This document shows positions 43,467 through 52,520 of a DNA stretch of 64,000 nucleotides, one piece after another. The translations under genes and the position numbers were made by a program. The stretch spans positions 186,001 through 250,000 of the forward strand of contig NZ_FNEJ01000007.1 in NCBI RefSeq assembly GCF_900100085.1. The letters are read 5' to 3'. The stretch is from Salipiger marinus. GTDB lineage: Bacteria > Pseudomonadota > Alphaproteobacteria > Rhodobacterales > Rhodobacteraceae. The notes beneath the pieces were generated by a model, which saw nothing but the letters and a program-made list of their open reading frames with translations, did no database searches and was not told where the DNA came from. Positions within the stretch are counted from its first letter, which is position 1. Each line of letters begins with the position of its first letter.

Positions 43467-44899
43467 ACCTGCAGGATCCCGACCTGTTCCGCATCGCCGC
43501 CCTGATCGACGGGCGCTGGATCGCGCGGCCCGAACTGGAGGTGACCGATCCCGCCACCGGCGCGAGTCTGGGCCGTCTGCCCGACTGTACCGCCGCCGAG
43601 ACCCGGGAGGCCATCGCCGCCGCCGCGCAGGCGATGACGGGCTGGGCAGCCCGTACCCATGCCGAACGCGCCGACATCCTGATGCGCTGGTATCAGCTGA
43701 TCCATGACCATGCCGAGGATCTGGCGCAGATCCTGACCGCAGAGCAGGGCAAGCCGCTGTCCGAGGCGCGGGCCGAAGTGGGCTATGGCGCCAGCTTCGT
43801 GCGCTGGTTCGCCGAAGAGGCGCGGCGGATCAACGGCAAGATCATCCCCTCGCCGCAGAAAGGCAAGAAAATCCTCGTGACGAAAGAGCCGGTGGGCGTC
43901 TGTGCGATCATCACGCCGTGGAACTTTCCCATCGCCATGATCACCCGCAAGGTCGCGCCGGGTCTGGCGGCGGGCTGCACGATGGTCATCAAGCCTTCGG
44001 ATTTCACACCCTTCTCGGCCCTCGCCCTCGCCGTTCTGGCCGAGCGGGCGGGCATCCCGGCGGGTGTGCTGAACGTGCTGACCGGCAGGCCCGAGGCCAT
44101 CGGGGCCGAGCTGACCGCAAGCCCGGTGGTGCGCAAGCTTTCCTTCACCGGCTCGACGCGCGTTGGCGCCCATCTCGCGGCGCAATGCGCGCCGACCCTG
44201 AAGCGCCTGAGCCTCGAGCTGGGCGGCAACGCGCCCTTCGTCATCTTCGACGACGCCGATCTGGAGGCGGCGGTCGAGGGCGTGATGCAGTCGAAATTCC
44301 GCAACGGCGGGCAGACCTGCGTCTGCGCGAACCGGATCATGGTCCAGTCGGGGATCCATGATGCCTTCGTCGCGGCACTTGCGGCCCGGGTCGATGCCCT
44401 GATCGTCGGGTCGGGCACGAAGACGGACGTGGCCATCGGACCGATGATCAACATGGCCGCCATCGACAAGATCTCCGCCCATGTGTCGGATGCGCTGGAC
44501 CGGGGCGCCCGCCGGGAAACGGCGGCGCGCGACCTGCCACGCCAGTATGCCGACCCGGTGGTCCTGTCCGGGGCCACGCCCGAGATGCGGCTCGCCTCGG
44601 AAGAAACCTTCGGTCCGGTTGCGCCCATCTTCCGCTTCAAGACCGAGGAAGAGGCGCTGGATCTGGCCAATGGCACCCCCTTCGGGCTTGCCGCCTATTT
44701 CTATACAGGTGACATGGCCCGCGCCTTCCGGTTCGGGGAAAGGCTGGAATTCGGCATGGTGGGCCTGAACACCGGCCTGCTGAGCAACGAGGTGGCGCCC
44801 TTCGGCGGCGTCAAGGCCTCGGGTCTGGGACGGGAAGGCGCGCAGGAAGGCATCGACGAATATCTCGAGACCAAGGCGCTGCACTGGGGAGGCCTGTAA
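43463..44899 (+). CDS. NAD(P)-dependent succinate-semialdehyde dehydrogenase family protein (GabD-like)
   Basis: The 478-residue enzyme carries GabD hallmarks: ILTAEQGKPLSEARAEV, TPWNFPIAMITRK, general-base Glu in LELGGNAPF, catalytic Cys in NGGQTCVCANR and GLNTGLLSNEVAPFGGVKASGLGREG. It oxidises a semialdehyde such as succinic or aspartic semialdehyde. It ends the Lrp-flanked operon, and a truncated IS3 transposase begins 6 nt after its stop, so any original downstream genes were lost or displaced. Confidence 0.92.
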   Translation: MNLQDPDLFRIAALIDGRWIARPELEVTDPATGASLGRLPDCTAAETREAIAAAAQAMTGWAARTHAERADILMRWYQLIHDHAEDLAQILTAEQGKPLSEARAEVGYGASFVRWFAEEARRINGKIIPSPQKGKKILVTKEPVGVCAIITPWNFPIAMITRKVAPGLAAGCTMVIKPSDFTPFSALALAVLAERAGIPAGVLNVLTGRPEAIGAELTASPVVRKLSFTGSTRVGAHLAAQCAPTLKRLSLELGGNAPFVIFDDADLEAAVEGVMQSKFRNGGQTCVCANRIMVQSGIHDAFVAALAARVDALIVGSGTKTDVAIGPMINMAAIDKISAHVSDALDRGARRETAARDLPRQYADPVVLSGATPEMRLASEETFGPVAPIFRFKTEEEALDLANGTPFGLAAYFYTGDMARAFRFGERLEFGMVGLNTGLLSNEVAPFGGVKASGLGREGAQEGIDEYLETKALHWGGL

Positions 44900-44904
44900 G
44901 CTCC

Positions 44905-45345
44905 ATGATCCGGCCCGCCCCACAAAAGCCGGGCAAGCCCGGCTGCATCATCGGTGACAATGGGACCGAGTTCACCAGTCGGGCGATCCTGAAATGGGCC
45001 GACAAGAAGGATCTGTCTTGGCGCCACATCGATCCGGGCAAGCCGCAGAAGAAGGTCATCATCGAGTCGTTCAATGGCAGCCTGCGCGACCAGTTTTTGA
45101 ACGAGAAGATATTCGACAGCCGGGATGATGCACGGCGGACGCTCGCCCTGTGGCTTGACGACTACAACACGGTCAGACTGCGCTCCTCCCTCGCTGGGCA
45201 ACCAGACACCGCAGCAGGCGCGCCGAACGCATGAGCAATCTGGGGGCTCCGCGTCCGGCGCGCTTGCGTCCGACGCAGCATCTGAATACCAAAATCCAAC
45301 CTGCAGCCTCTCGCTGTGAATGAGGGGCTCGCAGGGGGCAGGTCA
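44905..45345 (+). mobile_element. IS3-family insertion sequence remnant (transposase C-terminus and right end)
   Basis: The frame from 44905 encodes the end of an IS3 OrfB integrase core: GDNGTEFTSRAILKWA with the second catalytic Asp and IIESFNGSLRDQFLNEKIFDS with the catalytic Glu. After RLRSS the homology moves to another frame at about 45190 (SLGNQTPQQARRTHEQ, ending at 45319), so a frameshift is present. GGGGGCAGGTCA at 45334-45345 looks like the right terminal repeat. The left end, OrfA and the first catalytic Asp are missing, with the fragment starting right after the GabD-like gene. Confidence 0.8.
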
Positions 45346-45424
45346 GTAGCGCCAGACGCTGAAACCATGGCCGCCCACCTGACGAAAATCAGCCTGCGGC
45401 AAATCCGGCGCGGTTCAGTCCAAG

Positions 45425-45605
45425 ATGGCGGCCTTCACCCTTCGCGGTCTTTCCTCCGACCTTGATGAGGTCATGGCCGCGCTCCGGTGCCTAGGTCCAA
45501 TGGCAAGACCGAAGGGTGGAGCAAAGGCTGAAGATGCTGAAAAGGCAGATGTTTGGTGCCACAGCCATCGACCTTCTCCTGGCGCGCCTTAAGCATTCCG
45601 CATGA
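45425..45605 (+). pseudogene. ISL3-family transposase C-terminal remnant with two frameshifts
   Basis: Three short segments in three consecutive frames rebuild the end of an ISL3 transposase: FTLRGLSSDLDEVMAALR (from about 45428), SNGKTEG (45496-45516), and VEQRLKMLKRQMFGATAIDLL ending with a stop at 45603-45605. The normal family order is a LR-DL block, SNGQTEGQ, then NRLKLLKRQMYGRAG. Nothing upstream of 45425 is recognisable. The remaining bases to 45703 contain no gene I can support. Confidence 0.6.
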
Positions 45606-45703
45606 CAACCCCACAGAAATCGAACCGACCCCAATTTGAGGTGCCGATTGACAAAAAGGCCTATGCGAGGGCTCTGCGGCAAGAAGCGCCCCTGCCCGCC
45701 GCA

Positions 45704-46399
45704 TCAGCGGAAAATCTGCCGGTATTCTTCCAGCGACCGGTTTAGCGCCTTGGCGCGCGAGCCGCGCTTTTCGGGAAGGTCCAGTTTGGCCTCGTTGATC
45801 ACCATGATATGCGCGCGCAGCGCCTCGGCGGCCTGATCGGGGTCACCGGCTTCGAGGTGGCGCAGGATCTGCTTGTGCTCTCCGAAGGACTGCTTGCGAT
45901 AGGCGCCGGTGCCAGCCTGAAGCCGCACGCGCAGGGCCTTGATGGCCGGGGCGGTCAGGTCATAGGCCTGCGGCAGGTAACTGTTGCCGGAATTGTTGAT
46001 GAAGGCCAGATGGTATTCCATGTCGGCGGCCTCGTAGTCTTTCCAGTTCCCCTCGCCCAAGGCCTTTTCCATGCGCGGGATGGTCGTGGCGAGCGTGTCC
46101 AGAACGGTGGCCCGCGCCGCCTGCAGCGACAGGCGCATCCCCGCCGTTTCCAGAATGGCGCGGAAGCTGCTCATCTCGTAGACATCTTCTCGGCTTGGCG
46201 AAAAGACATAGGTGCCCGCCTGCGGCACGATGGTCACCAGCCGCCGGTCGCGCAGTTCCAGAAAGGCGGTCCGGACCGGGGCCTTGCTCATTTCCAGAGC
46301 CTCGGCGATCTGCACCTCCGACAGGCGCTCTCCGAAGGCCAGATCACCCGAGACGATCGCGTCTCGGATGCGCGTGAAAGCCAGTTTGCTCAGCGACAC
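45704..46399 (-). CDS. GntR family transcriptional regulator, FCD subfamily, copy 1
   Basis: The 231-residue protein has an N-terminal winged HTH (AIVSGDLAFGERLSEVQIAEALEMSKAPVRTAFLELRDRRLV) and a C-terminal all-helical FCD effector domain (FRAILETAGMRLSLQAA, MEYHLAFI, EHKQILRHLEAGD). It is divergent from a 2-hydroxyacid dehydrogenase-TRAP-GMC cassette. A perfect palindrome overlapping the divergent promoter (46532-46543) is the likely operator, suggesting repression relieved by a carboxylate ligand. Confidence 0.92.
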   Translation of the reverse strand: MSLSKLAFTRIRDAIVSGDLAFGERLSEVQIAEALEMSKAPVRTAFLELRDRRLVTIVPQAGTYVFSPSREDVYEMSSFRAILETAGMRLSLQAARATVLDTLATTIPRMEKALGEGNWKDYEAADMEYHLAFINNSGNSYLPQAYDLTAPAIKALRVRLQAGTGAYRKQSFGEHKQILRHLEAGDPDQAAEALRAHIMVINEAKLDLPEKRGSRAKALNRSLEEYRQIFR

Positions 46400-46511
46400 G
46401 TCGCTCTCCTCCGGGTCAAAAGTCCGGGACTCGCCTCATGCGCGTCCGGGGTCCGGAGGCGCGCTGAACCCCGTTCTATCGCCGCCCACCGGTCAAGTCC
46501 ATTTACGCCAC

Positions 46512-46543
46512 TTGACAGGTAAAATGAAATACTAGAATTCTAG
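46512..46543 (+). promoter_or_regulatory. Promoter with overlapping palindromic operator for the first TRAP cassette
   Basis: TTGACA (46512-46517) is a consensus -35 box. TAGAAT (46533-46538), 15 nt later, is a possible -10 and lies inside the perfect palindrome CTAGAATTCTAG (46532-46543). The spacer is short. The site is 34 nt upstream of the dehydrogenase ATG and close to the divergent GntR gene, as expected for a repressor site. Confidence 0.6.
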
Positions 46544-46576
46544 CTGAGACGAATTTGAGGAAAGGATGCCCAGCAA

Positions 46577-47614
46577 ATGACCCGGTTCCGTCTCCTGACG
46601 CCAGATGCGCAGTATCCTGACGACGCCATGATCGAGCGCGAGACGGCGGGCCCCGACGTGCACTGGAGCATCCATCGCGCAAGACAGCCCGACGCGATCC
46701 CCGCCGAGGACTGGCGGCAGGCCGATGCGCTGGTGGTCTGGCACGAGATGCCGGTGGGCGCAGAGGTCATCTCCAAGCTCGAGCGCTGCAAGATCATCGT
46801 CCGGGCCGGGGTGGGCTTCGATCACATCGATCTGGAGGCCGCCGCCGCCAAGGGCATTCCGGTCTGCAACACGCCCGATTACGGCACCAGCGAGGTGGCC
46901 GACCATGCCGTCGCGATGATGCTGAACTTCAAGCGCGGGCTGACCTCCTATCACCGCGCGCTGGTCGCCTCGCCGCAGGAAGGGTTCGACCATGCCCGCG
47001 CCCCGCTGACCGGGCGGCTGCGCGGGCGCACGCTTGGCCTCGTCGGGCTGGGGCGCATCGGCACGGCGACGGCGCTGCGCGCCAAGGCTTTCGGGCTGCA
47101 TGTGGTGGGCTATGACCCGCATGTGTCGCGCGGGACCGAAATCGCGCTCGGGGTGCAGCGGGTCGAAAGCCTGCAGGCCCTGCTGGAGGTCAGCGACATC
47201 GTCAGCCTGCACTGTCCGCTGACCGAAGAAACCCGCGGCATGATCAATGCCGAGACGCTGCGGCAGATGAAGCCCGGCGCCATCGTCATCAACACCGCGC
47301 GCGGGGCGATCGTGGATGTGCCGGCGCTGCTGGAGGCGCTGCGGGACAAGGTGATCGCGGGGGCCGCGCTGGATGTCCTGCCGGTCGAGCCGCCCGCGCC
47401 GGATGATCCGATCTCGCGCGCCTATGCGGACCGGAGCGATCCGCTGACCGGCGAAAGGCTGCTGCTGACGCCGCATGCCGCATGGTCGAGCCCGGAAAGC
47501 GTCGCGGATGCGCGGCGGCTGTCGGTGGAGACGGCCATGCTGCGGCTGCGGGAGGGACGCATCCGCAATCTGGTCAACAGGCCGGAGGACATCCTGGTTC
47601 CGGCTGCCGAATAG
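46577..47614 (+). CDS. D-isomer 2-hydroxyacid dehydrogenase (CtBP-like)
   Basis: The 345-residue enzyme has VRAGVGFDHIDLEAA, the NAD motif LGLVGLGRIGTATAL near residue 155, NTARGAIVDVPAL, a catalytic-Glu region LDVLPVEPP and LLTPHAAWSS with the catalytic His. It is closest in pattern to CtBP/phosphoglycerate-dehydrogenase-like proteins. It starts the cassette that continues with a TRAP transporter and a GMC oxidoreductase, so it probably interconverts a 2-oxo acid and hydroxy acid from the imported compound. Confidence 0.9.
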   Translation: MTRFRLLTPDAQYPDDAMIERETAGPDVHWSIHRARQPDAIPAEDWRQADALVVWHEMPVGAEVISKLERCKIIVRAGVGFDHIDLEAAAAKGIPVCNTPDYGTSEVADHAVAMMLNFKRGLTSYHRALVASPQEGFDHARAPLTGRLRGRTLGLVGLGRIGTATALRAKAFGLHVVGYDPHVSRGTEIALGVQRVESLQALLEVSDIVSLHCPLTEETRGMINAETLRQMKPGAIVINTARGAIVDVPALLEALRDKVIAGAALDVLPVEPPAPDDPISRAYADRSDPLTGERLLLTPHAAWSSPESVADARRLSVETAMLRLREGRIRNLVNRPEDILVPAAE

Positions 47615-47727
47615 GCGGGGCCCGGGAGGGGAGGAGGCCCGGAGCGGTGCACGTTCCGGGGGCGGCCATGCCCCGCGACAGGCGGGGCGGGCCAGAGATG
47701 CCAGTTGATCCATAGGGAGGAGAAGAT

Positions 47728-48750
47728 ATGGCCAGAACGATCAGGATGACGATGCTTGCCGCCATGATGACGGCAACGGCGGGAGGGGCTGCACAGGCGC
47801 AGGACTTCTCGTTCACCTTCCAGTCGGTGGACCCGGCGGGAAATCCCAATTTCCAGATCCAGAACGAATGGACGGAGCGCGTCGGCGTGATGAGCGGCGG
47901 CCGCATCGAGATCGAGCTGCTGCCCGTGGGCGCCGTCGTCGAATATAACGAGACGCAGGATGCCGTGGGGGCCGGGATTCTGGACGGGCATATCACCGAT
48001 GTCAGCTATTTCTCCGGCAAGGATCCGGCCTTTGGCCTTGCCGCCAATCCGATCGGCGCATGGTCCTCGCCCGAGGAGATGTTCCGCTTCATGCGCTATG
48101 GCGGCGGCAACGAGATGATGGCCGCGCTTGAGGAGCCGTATAACCTCAAGTTCGTCGGCGCGACCACGACCGGGCTGGAAGGATTTGTGTCCAAACGGCC
48201 GCTGGACGGGGTGGATGACCTTGAAGGTCTCAAGGTGCGCGCGCCCGAAGGGCTGATCCAGCAGGTCTTTGCCGCCGCTGGCGCGGTTCCCGTCAACCTG
48301 CCCTATGCCGAGGTGTTCACCGCGCTCGACAAGGGCGTGATTGACGCTGCGGATTCCACCGTCTTCTCGACCAACCAGTCGCAGGGGCTGCACAAGGCGG
48401 GCAATCATCCGGTCTATCCGGGCTTCCATTCCATGCCGCTGGTGGAAGTGTCGATGAATCTGGATGTCTGGAACAGCCTTCCGGCGGATCTTCAGGAAAT
48501 CATGACCGTCTCGGTGCGGGATCTGGCCACCGACATGGTGTCGCAGCTGTCGATCAAGGATCTGGAGGCGGTCGCCGAGGCCAAGGCCAATCCCGACATC
48601 ACCGTCCATAACTGGCCCGCCGAGGAACGCGCCCGCTTCCGCACCATCGCCATGGGCCAGTGGGAGAATGTGGCCGCGCAGTCCGACAATGCCAAGCAGG
48701 TCTATGACACCCTGACGAGCTATCTCAAGGCACAGGGCCTGCTGGACTGA
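47728..48750 (+). CDS. TRAP transporter substrate-binding protein (DctP-type), system 1
   Basis: The 340-residue periplasmic protein has a signal peptide ending near GGAAQAQDF, and the DctP ligand domain with LEGLKVRAPEG (about residue 170) containing the conserved carboxylate-binding Arg. GVIDAADSTVF marks the following helix. GGGAGGAG provides a strong ribosome site. It binds a small carboxylate for the permease pair downstream, from which it is separated by an 11-bp hairpin. Confidence 0.94.
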   Translation: MARTIRMTMLAAMMTATAGGAAQAQDFSFTFQSVDPAGNPNFQIQNEWTERVGVMSGGRIEIELLPVGAVVEYNETQDAVGAGILDGHITDVSYFSGKDPAFGLAANPIGAWSSPEEMFRFMRYGGGNEMMAALEEPYNLKFVGATTTGLEGFVSKRPLDGVDDLEGLKVRAPEGLIQQVFAAAGAVPVNLPYAEVFTALDKGVIDAADSTVFSTNQSQGLHKAGNHPVYPGFHSMPLVEVSMNLDVWNSLPADLQEIMTVSVRDLATDMVSQLSIKDLEAVAEAKANPDITVHNWPAEERARFRTIAMGQWENVAAQSDNAKQVYDTLTSYLKAQGLLD

Positions 48751-48759
48751 GTGACCCGC

Positions 48760-48784
48760 GGACGGGCGACCATGTCGCCCGTCC
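48760..48784 (+). terminator. Hairpin between TRAP binding-protein and DctQ genes, system 1
   Basis: GGACGGGCGAC (48760-48770) pairs perfectly with GTCGCCCGTCC (48774-48784) around CAT, starting 10 nt after the stop. It is followed by a C/T-rich run rather than pure T. It is a likely partial terminator or stabiliser. Confidence 0.6.
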
Positions 48785-48817
48785 CGTTCCCCCTTGCAAT
48801 CAACCGGATGACTTCAC

Positions 48818-49408
48818 ATGGCGGAGCCTGACCCTGTCGCGCGCCCGGGGATCCCCGAGGCGGCGCTTTCCCACCCCAGAACCCTGCCGGAGGCGGGCCG
48901 GATCGGCCGGGGCATCGACCGGGTCGCGGCGGTCTTTGCGCTTGGCATCGTGCTGGCCATGGCCATCCTCGTGCTGGAGGTGATCACGCGGTATTTCTTC
49001 AACGCGCCCACCACTTGGGCGCATGAGACCTCGACCTTTCTCAGTGCCATCACCTTCATCTTCGGCGGCCTGCTCTGTGTGGCGCGCAATTCGCACATCC
49101 GGGTGGTGCTGCTTTATGATCTTGTCCGGGGCCGGGCGCTGCAGGTGCTCAATGCGGTGATCTCGCTGACCTGCATGATCTCCACCGGGTTTTTCGCCTG
49201 GGCCGCATGGCACATGGTGCGCAAGGCGATCTTCCGGCCTTCGGGGGATTTCTTTCTTGAAACCAGCGGCAGCGCGTGGAATTCGCCCGCGCCCGCGCTG
49301 ATCAAGATCTTTCTGTTTCTGGTGCTCATCGTCATGAGCGGCCAGTTCCTGCTGCTGACTTTCAGCTACATGCGGGCCGCACGGGCCCCAGAACGGGCGG
49401 ACCGGTGA
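48818..49408 (+). CDS. TRAP transporter small permease (DctQ-type), system 1
   Basis: The 196-residue membrane protein has four hydrophobic segments and the family motif VITRYFFNAPTTWAHETSTFL in the first third. It has a longer N-terminal tail than usual, about 35 residues before the first membrane segment. It overlaps the large permease by one base (TGATG), so the pair is translated in coupling. Confidence 0.93.
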   Translation: MAEPDPVARPGIPEAALSHPRTLPEAGRIGRGIDRVAAVFALGIVLAMAILVLEVITRYFFNAPTTWAHETSTFLSAITFIFGGLLCVARNSHIRVVLLYDLVRGRALQVLNAVISLTCMISTGFFAWAAWHMVRKAIFRPSGDFFLETSGSAWNSPAPALIKIFLFLVLIVMSGQFLLLTFSYMRAARAPERADR

Positions 49409-50733
49409 TGGATGTCATTTCTTCGGTGCTGGATCTCTCCAGCCTCGGAATCGAGGGCGGCACGCTGCTGATGTTCGGCCTGCTGCTTGTCCTGCTGCTG
49501 ACCGGCATGCCGCTGGCGCTGGTGACGCTGCTGGTGGCGCTGCTGTTCGCGCTTGGCTGGTTCGGGCCGATGGCGGTGCCGCTGATCACCAGCCGCGTCT
49601 ATTCCTTCGTTTCCTCCTTCGTCTTCGTCTCCGTGCCGATGTTCGTGCTGATGGCGGCGATCCTCGACCGGTCCGGGATCGCCCGCGACCTTTTCGACGC
49701 GATGAAGCTGGTGGCGGGCCGGGTCAAAGGCGGCGTGGCGGTCCAGACGATCTTCGTCGCCGTCATTCTGGCCGCCATGAGCGGCATCATCGGCGGCGAG
49801 ATCGTGCTGCTGGGGCTGGTGGCGCTGCCGCAGATGCTGCGGCAGGGCTATGACCGCCGCCTCGCCATCGGCGTGGTCTGCGCGGGCGGCTCGCTCGGCA
49901 CCATGGTGCCGCCCTCCATCGTGCTGATCATCTATGGCCTGACGGCGAATGTCTCGGTGGGCGAGCTTTTTACCGCCGCTTTCGTGCCGGGCTTCATGCT
50001 GGCCGCGATGTATGTCGCCTATGTCGTGTTCCGCTCTTATACCGATCCCACCGCCGCCCCGCCCCCCGAGACCCGGAAGATGCCCGCAGCCGAGCAGCTG
50101 AAGCTGCTGCGCGGGCTGATCCTGCCCGGCCTCGTCGTGGTCTTCGTGCTGGGCTCCATCTATGGCGGGATCGCCTCGGTGACCGAAGCCTCTGCCGTGG
50201 GGGTGGCGGGGGTGATCCTGTCGACCCTGCTGCGGCGGGAATTCAGCTTCGCCATGCTGCTCGACGCGGCGCTGCACACGCTGACCACCGTCGGCATGAT
50301 CGTCTGGATCGGCATCGGCGCCAGTGCGCTGGTCGGGGTTTACAACCTGATGGGCGGCATCGATTTCATCTCGTCGCTCATTGCGGGGGTGTCGGACAAC
50401 ACCACGGTCATCGTCCTGACCATGATGCTGATCCTGTTCGTGCTGGGCATGTTCCTTGACTGGGTGGGGATCGCGCTGCTGACCATGCCGATCTTCGTGC
50501 CGGTCATCCGCGATCTGGGGCTGGATCCGATCTGGTTCGGCGTGCTTTTTGCCATGAACATGCAGGTGTCGTTCCTGACCCCGCCCTTTGGCCCGGCGGC
50601 ATTCTACCTGAAAAGCGTGACCCCGCCCGACATCACGCTGGGCGAGATCTTCCGGTCGCTGGTGCCCTTCATCTGCCTGCAGGTGATCGCGGTCGGCCTG
50701 CTGATCGCCTTCCCGCAGATCGCTGTCTACTGA
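49408..50733 (+). CDS. TRAP transporter large permease (DctM-type), system 1
   Basis: The 441-residue polytopic protein shows DctM motifs FVSVPMFVLMAAILDRSG, IIGGEIVLLGLVALPQML and GSLGTMVPPSIVLIIYGL, with about 12 hydrophobic segments. It forms the ion-coupled import channel with the DctQ partner. The true start is the ATG inside TGATGG at 49408, not the longer open frame from 49276. Confidence 0.94.
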   Translation: MDVISSVLDLSSLGIEGGTLLMFGLLLVLLLTGMPLALVTLLVALLFALGWFGPMAVPLITSRVYSFVSSFVFVSVPMFVLMAAILDRSGIARDLFDAMKLVAGRVKGGVAVQTIFVAVILAAMSGIIGGEIVLLGLVALPQMLRQGYDRRLAIGVVCAGGSLGTMVPPSIVLIIYGLTANVSVGELFTAAFVPGFMLAAMYVAYVVFRSYTDPTAAPPPETRKMPAAEQLKLLRGLILPGLVVVFVLGSIYGGIASVTEASAVGVAGVILSTLLRREFSFAMLLDAALHTLTTVGMIVWIGIGASALVGVYNLMGGIDFISSLIAGVSDNTTVIVLTMMLILFVLGMFLDWVGIALLTMPIFVPVIRDLGLDPIWFGVLFAMNMQVSFLTPPFGPAAFYLKSVTPPDITLGEIFRSLVPFICLQVIAVGLLIAFPQIAVY

Positions 50734-50898
50734 GGCGATGCAGATGCAGAAGCCGAAGGCGCGGAGCGGGCGCAGGACTCCGGAACGCCATGACAGCGCG
50801 GGCCGCGACCGGCCCGGGCTGGAGGACAGCCAGATGACACGGTCTCCCGGCGACGGGTCGGCAGGTCAGGACCAGACAGATATGCGAAAGGCGACCCC

Positions 50899-52515
50899 GT
50901 GAGCGAGCGGATCGACAGCGGAAGCTATGATTACATCATCGTCGGCGCCGGATCGGCCGGATGCGTGCTGGCCAACCGGCTGAGCGCGGATCCGCGCTGC
51001 CGGGTGCTGCTGCTGGAGGCGGGCGGCAGCGACAACCGCTTCTGGGTGCATGTGCCGATGGGCTATCTTTACGCCATGGGCAACCCCAGCATGGACTGGT
51101 GTTTCCGCACCGAAGCCGAGCAACATCTGGGCGCGCGCGCGCTGAACTATCCGCGCGGCAAGATGCTGGGCGGCTGCTCGTCGATCAACGGCATGATCTA
51201 CATGCGCGGTCAGGCGCGGGATTACGACCAGTGGCGGCAGATGGGCAATGCGGGCTGGGGCTGGGACGAGGTGCTGCCCTATTTCCGCAAATCCGAACAT
51301 CACTGGGGCCCAGCGGATGCGCATCACGGCAGGGGGGGCGAATTGCGGGTCGAACAGCAGCGCCTCAACTGGCCCATCCTTGACGTGGCGGCGGCCGCCG
51401 CCGAGGAAATCGGCATCCAGCGGACCGAGGATTTCAACGATGGCGACAACGAAGGTACCGGCTATTTCCCGGTCACCCAGCGCGGCGGGCTGCGCTGGAA
51501 TGCCCGCAAGGCCTTCCTGACCCCGGCGCGGAAACGTCCGAACCTGCGCATCGAAACCGGCGCGCAGGTTGAACGGCTGGTGCTGGAGGGCCGTCGCGCC
51601 ACGGGGGTGGAGTACCTGCTGAAAGGACGGCACCATCGCGCCCACGCCGGGCGGGAGGTGGTGCTGTCGGCAGGGGCCATCGGCACGCCGCAGATTCTGG
51701 AACTGTCGGGCATCGGCGATCCCGACCGGCTGTCGGAGCATGGCCTCACGCCCCGCCACGCGCTGCCGGGGGTGGGCGAGAACTTGCAGGACCATCTGCA
51801 GCTGCGGACGGTCTGGAAGATCAGCGGCGCCAGAACCCTCAACGACCGGGTGGCCAGCCTGCCGGGCCGGATCGGGATCGGGCTGGAATACCTGCTGCGC
51901 CGGTCCGGACCGATGTCCATGGCACCCAGCCAGCTTGGCATCTTCTGCCGCTCCTCGCCGCGCGAGGCCTCGGCGAATGTCGAATTCCATGTGCAGCCGC
52001 TGTCGCTGGACAGCTTCGGATCGCCGCTGCATCCCTATCCGGGGCTGACCGTGTCGGTCTGCAACCTGCGCCCCGAAAGCCGCGGCAGCGTGCATCTGCG
52101 CAGCGCCAGTGCTGGCGACGCCCCGGCCATCCGCCCGCGCTATCTGACCGCAGAGCAGGACCGCATCGTGGCGGTGGAAAGCCTGCGCCTTGCCCGGGCG
52201 CTGATGCAGACCGCCGCCATGCGGCCCCACGACCCGCAGGAGGTTCTGCCCGGCCCCCGGATGCAGAGCGATGCCGATCTGGCGCAGGCCGCCGGGCAGG
52301 TCGGCACCACCATCTTCCATCCCGTCGGCACCGCCCGCATGGGGCAGGACGCCATGGCGGTGGTCGATGCCGACCTGCGGGTGCATGGCATCGCCGGGCT
52401 GCGCGTCGCCGATGCCTCGATCATGCCGACCATCGTGTCGGGCAACACCCATGCGCCGGTGACCATGATCGCGGAAAAGGCGGCGGATCTTCTCCTTGGC
52501 GCCCGGAACGGCTGA
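50899..52515 (+). CDS. GMC family FAD-dependent alcohol oxidoreductase
   Basis: The 538-residue protein starts with GTG after AAAGG and has the FAD dinucleotide motif YIIVGAGSAGCVLANRLS. The GMC signature is GKMLGGCSSINGMIYMRG (about 91-108), and the C-terminal HPVGTARMG and VSGNTHAPVTMIAEKAADLL hold the catalytic His and Asn. It resembles choline/polyethylene-glycol dehydrogenases and oxidises an alcohol to an aldehyde. It follows the first TRAP system and probably acts on the imported compound. It is convergent with the MerR-type gene. Confidence 0.92.
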   Translation: MSERIDSGSYDYIIVGAGSAGCVLANRLSADPRCRVLLLEAGGSDNRFWVHVPMGYLYAMGNPSMDWCFRTEAEQHLGARALNYPRGKMLGGCSSINGMIYMRGQARDYDQWRQMGNAGWGWDEVLPYFRKSEHHWGPADAHHGRGGELRVEQQRLNWPILDVAAAAAEEIGIQRTEDFNDGDNEGTGYFPVTQRGGLRWNARKAFLTPARKRPNLRIETGAQVERLVLEGRRATGVEYLLKGRHHRAHAGREVVLSAGAIGTPQILELSGIGDPDRLSEHGLTPRHALPGVGENLQDHLQLRTVWKISGARTLNDRVASLPGRIGIGLEYLLRRSGPMSMAPSQLGIFCRSSPREASANVEFHVQPLSLDSFGSPLHPYPGLTVSVCNLRPESRGSVHLRSASAGDAPAIRPRYLTAEQDRIVAVESLRLARALMQTAAMRPHDPQEVLPGPRMQSDADLAQAAGQVGTTIFHPVGTARMGQDAMAVVDADLRVHGIAGLRVADASIMPTIVSGNTHAPVTMIAEKAADLLLGARNG

Positions 52516-52520
52516 CCGGC

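Noticed and set aside
43031-44923. 630-codon minus-strand frame opposite the GabD-like gene
   Set aside because: Complete antisense overlap with two well-conserved enzymes; no independent support.
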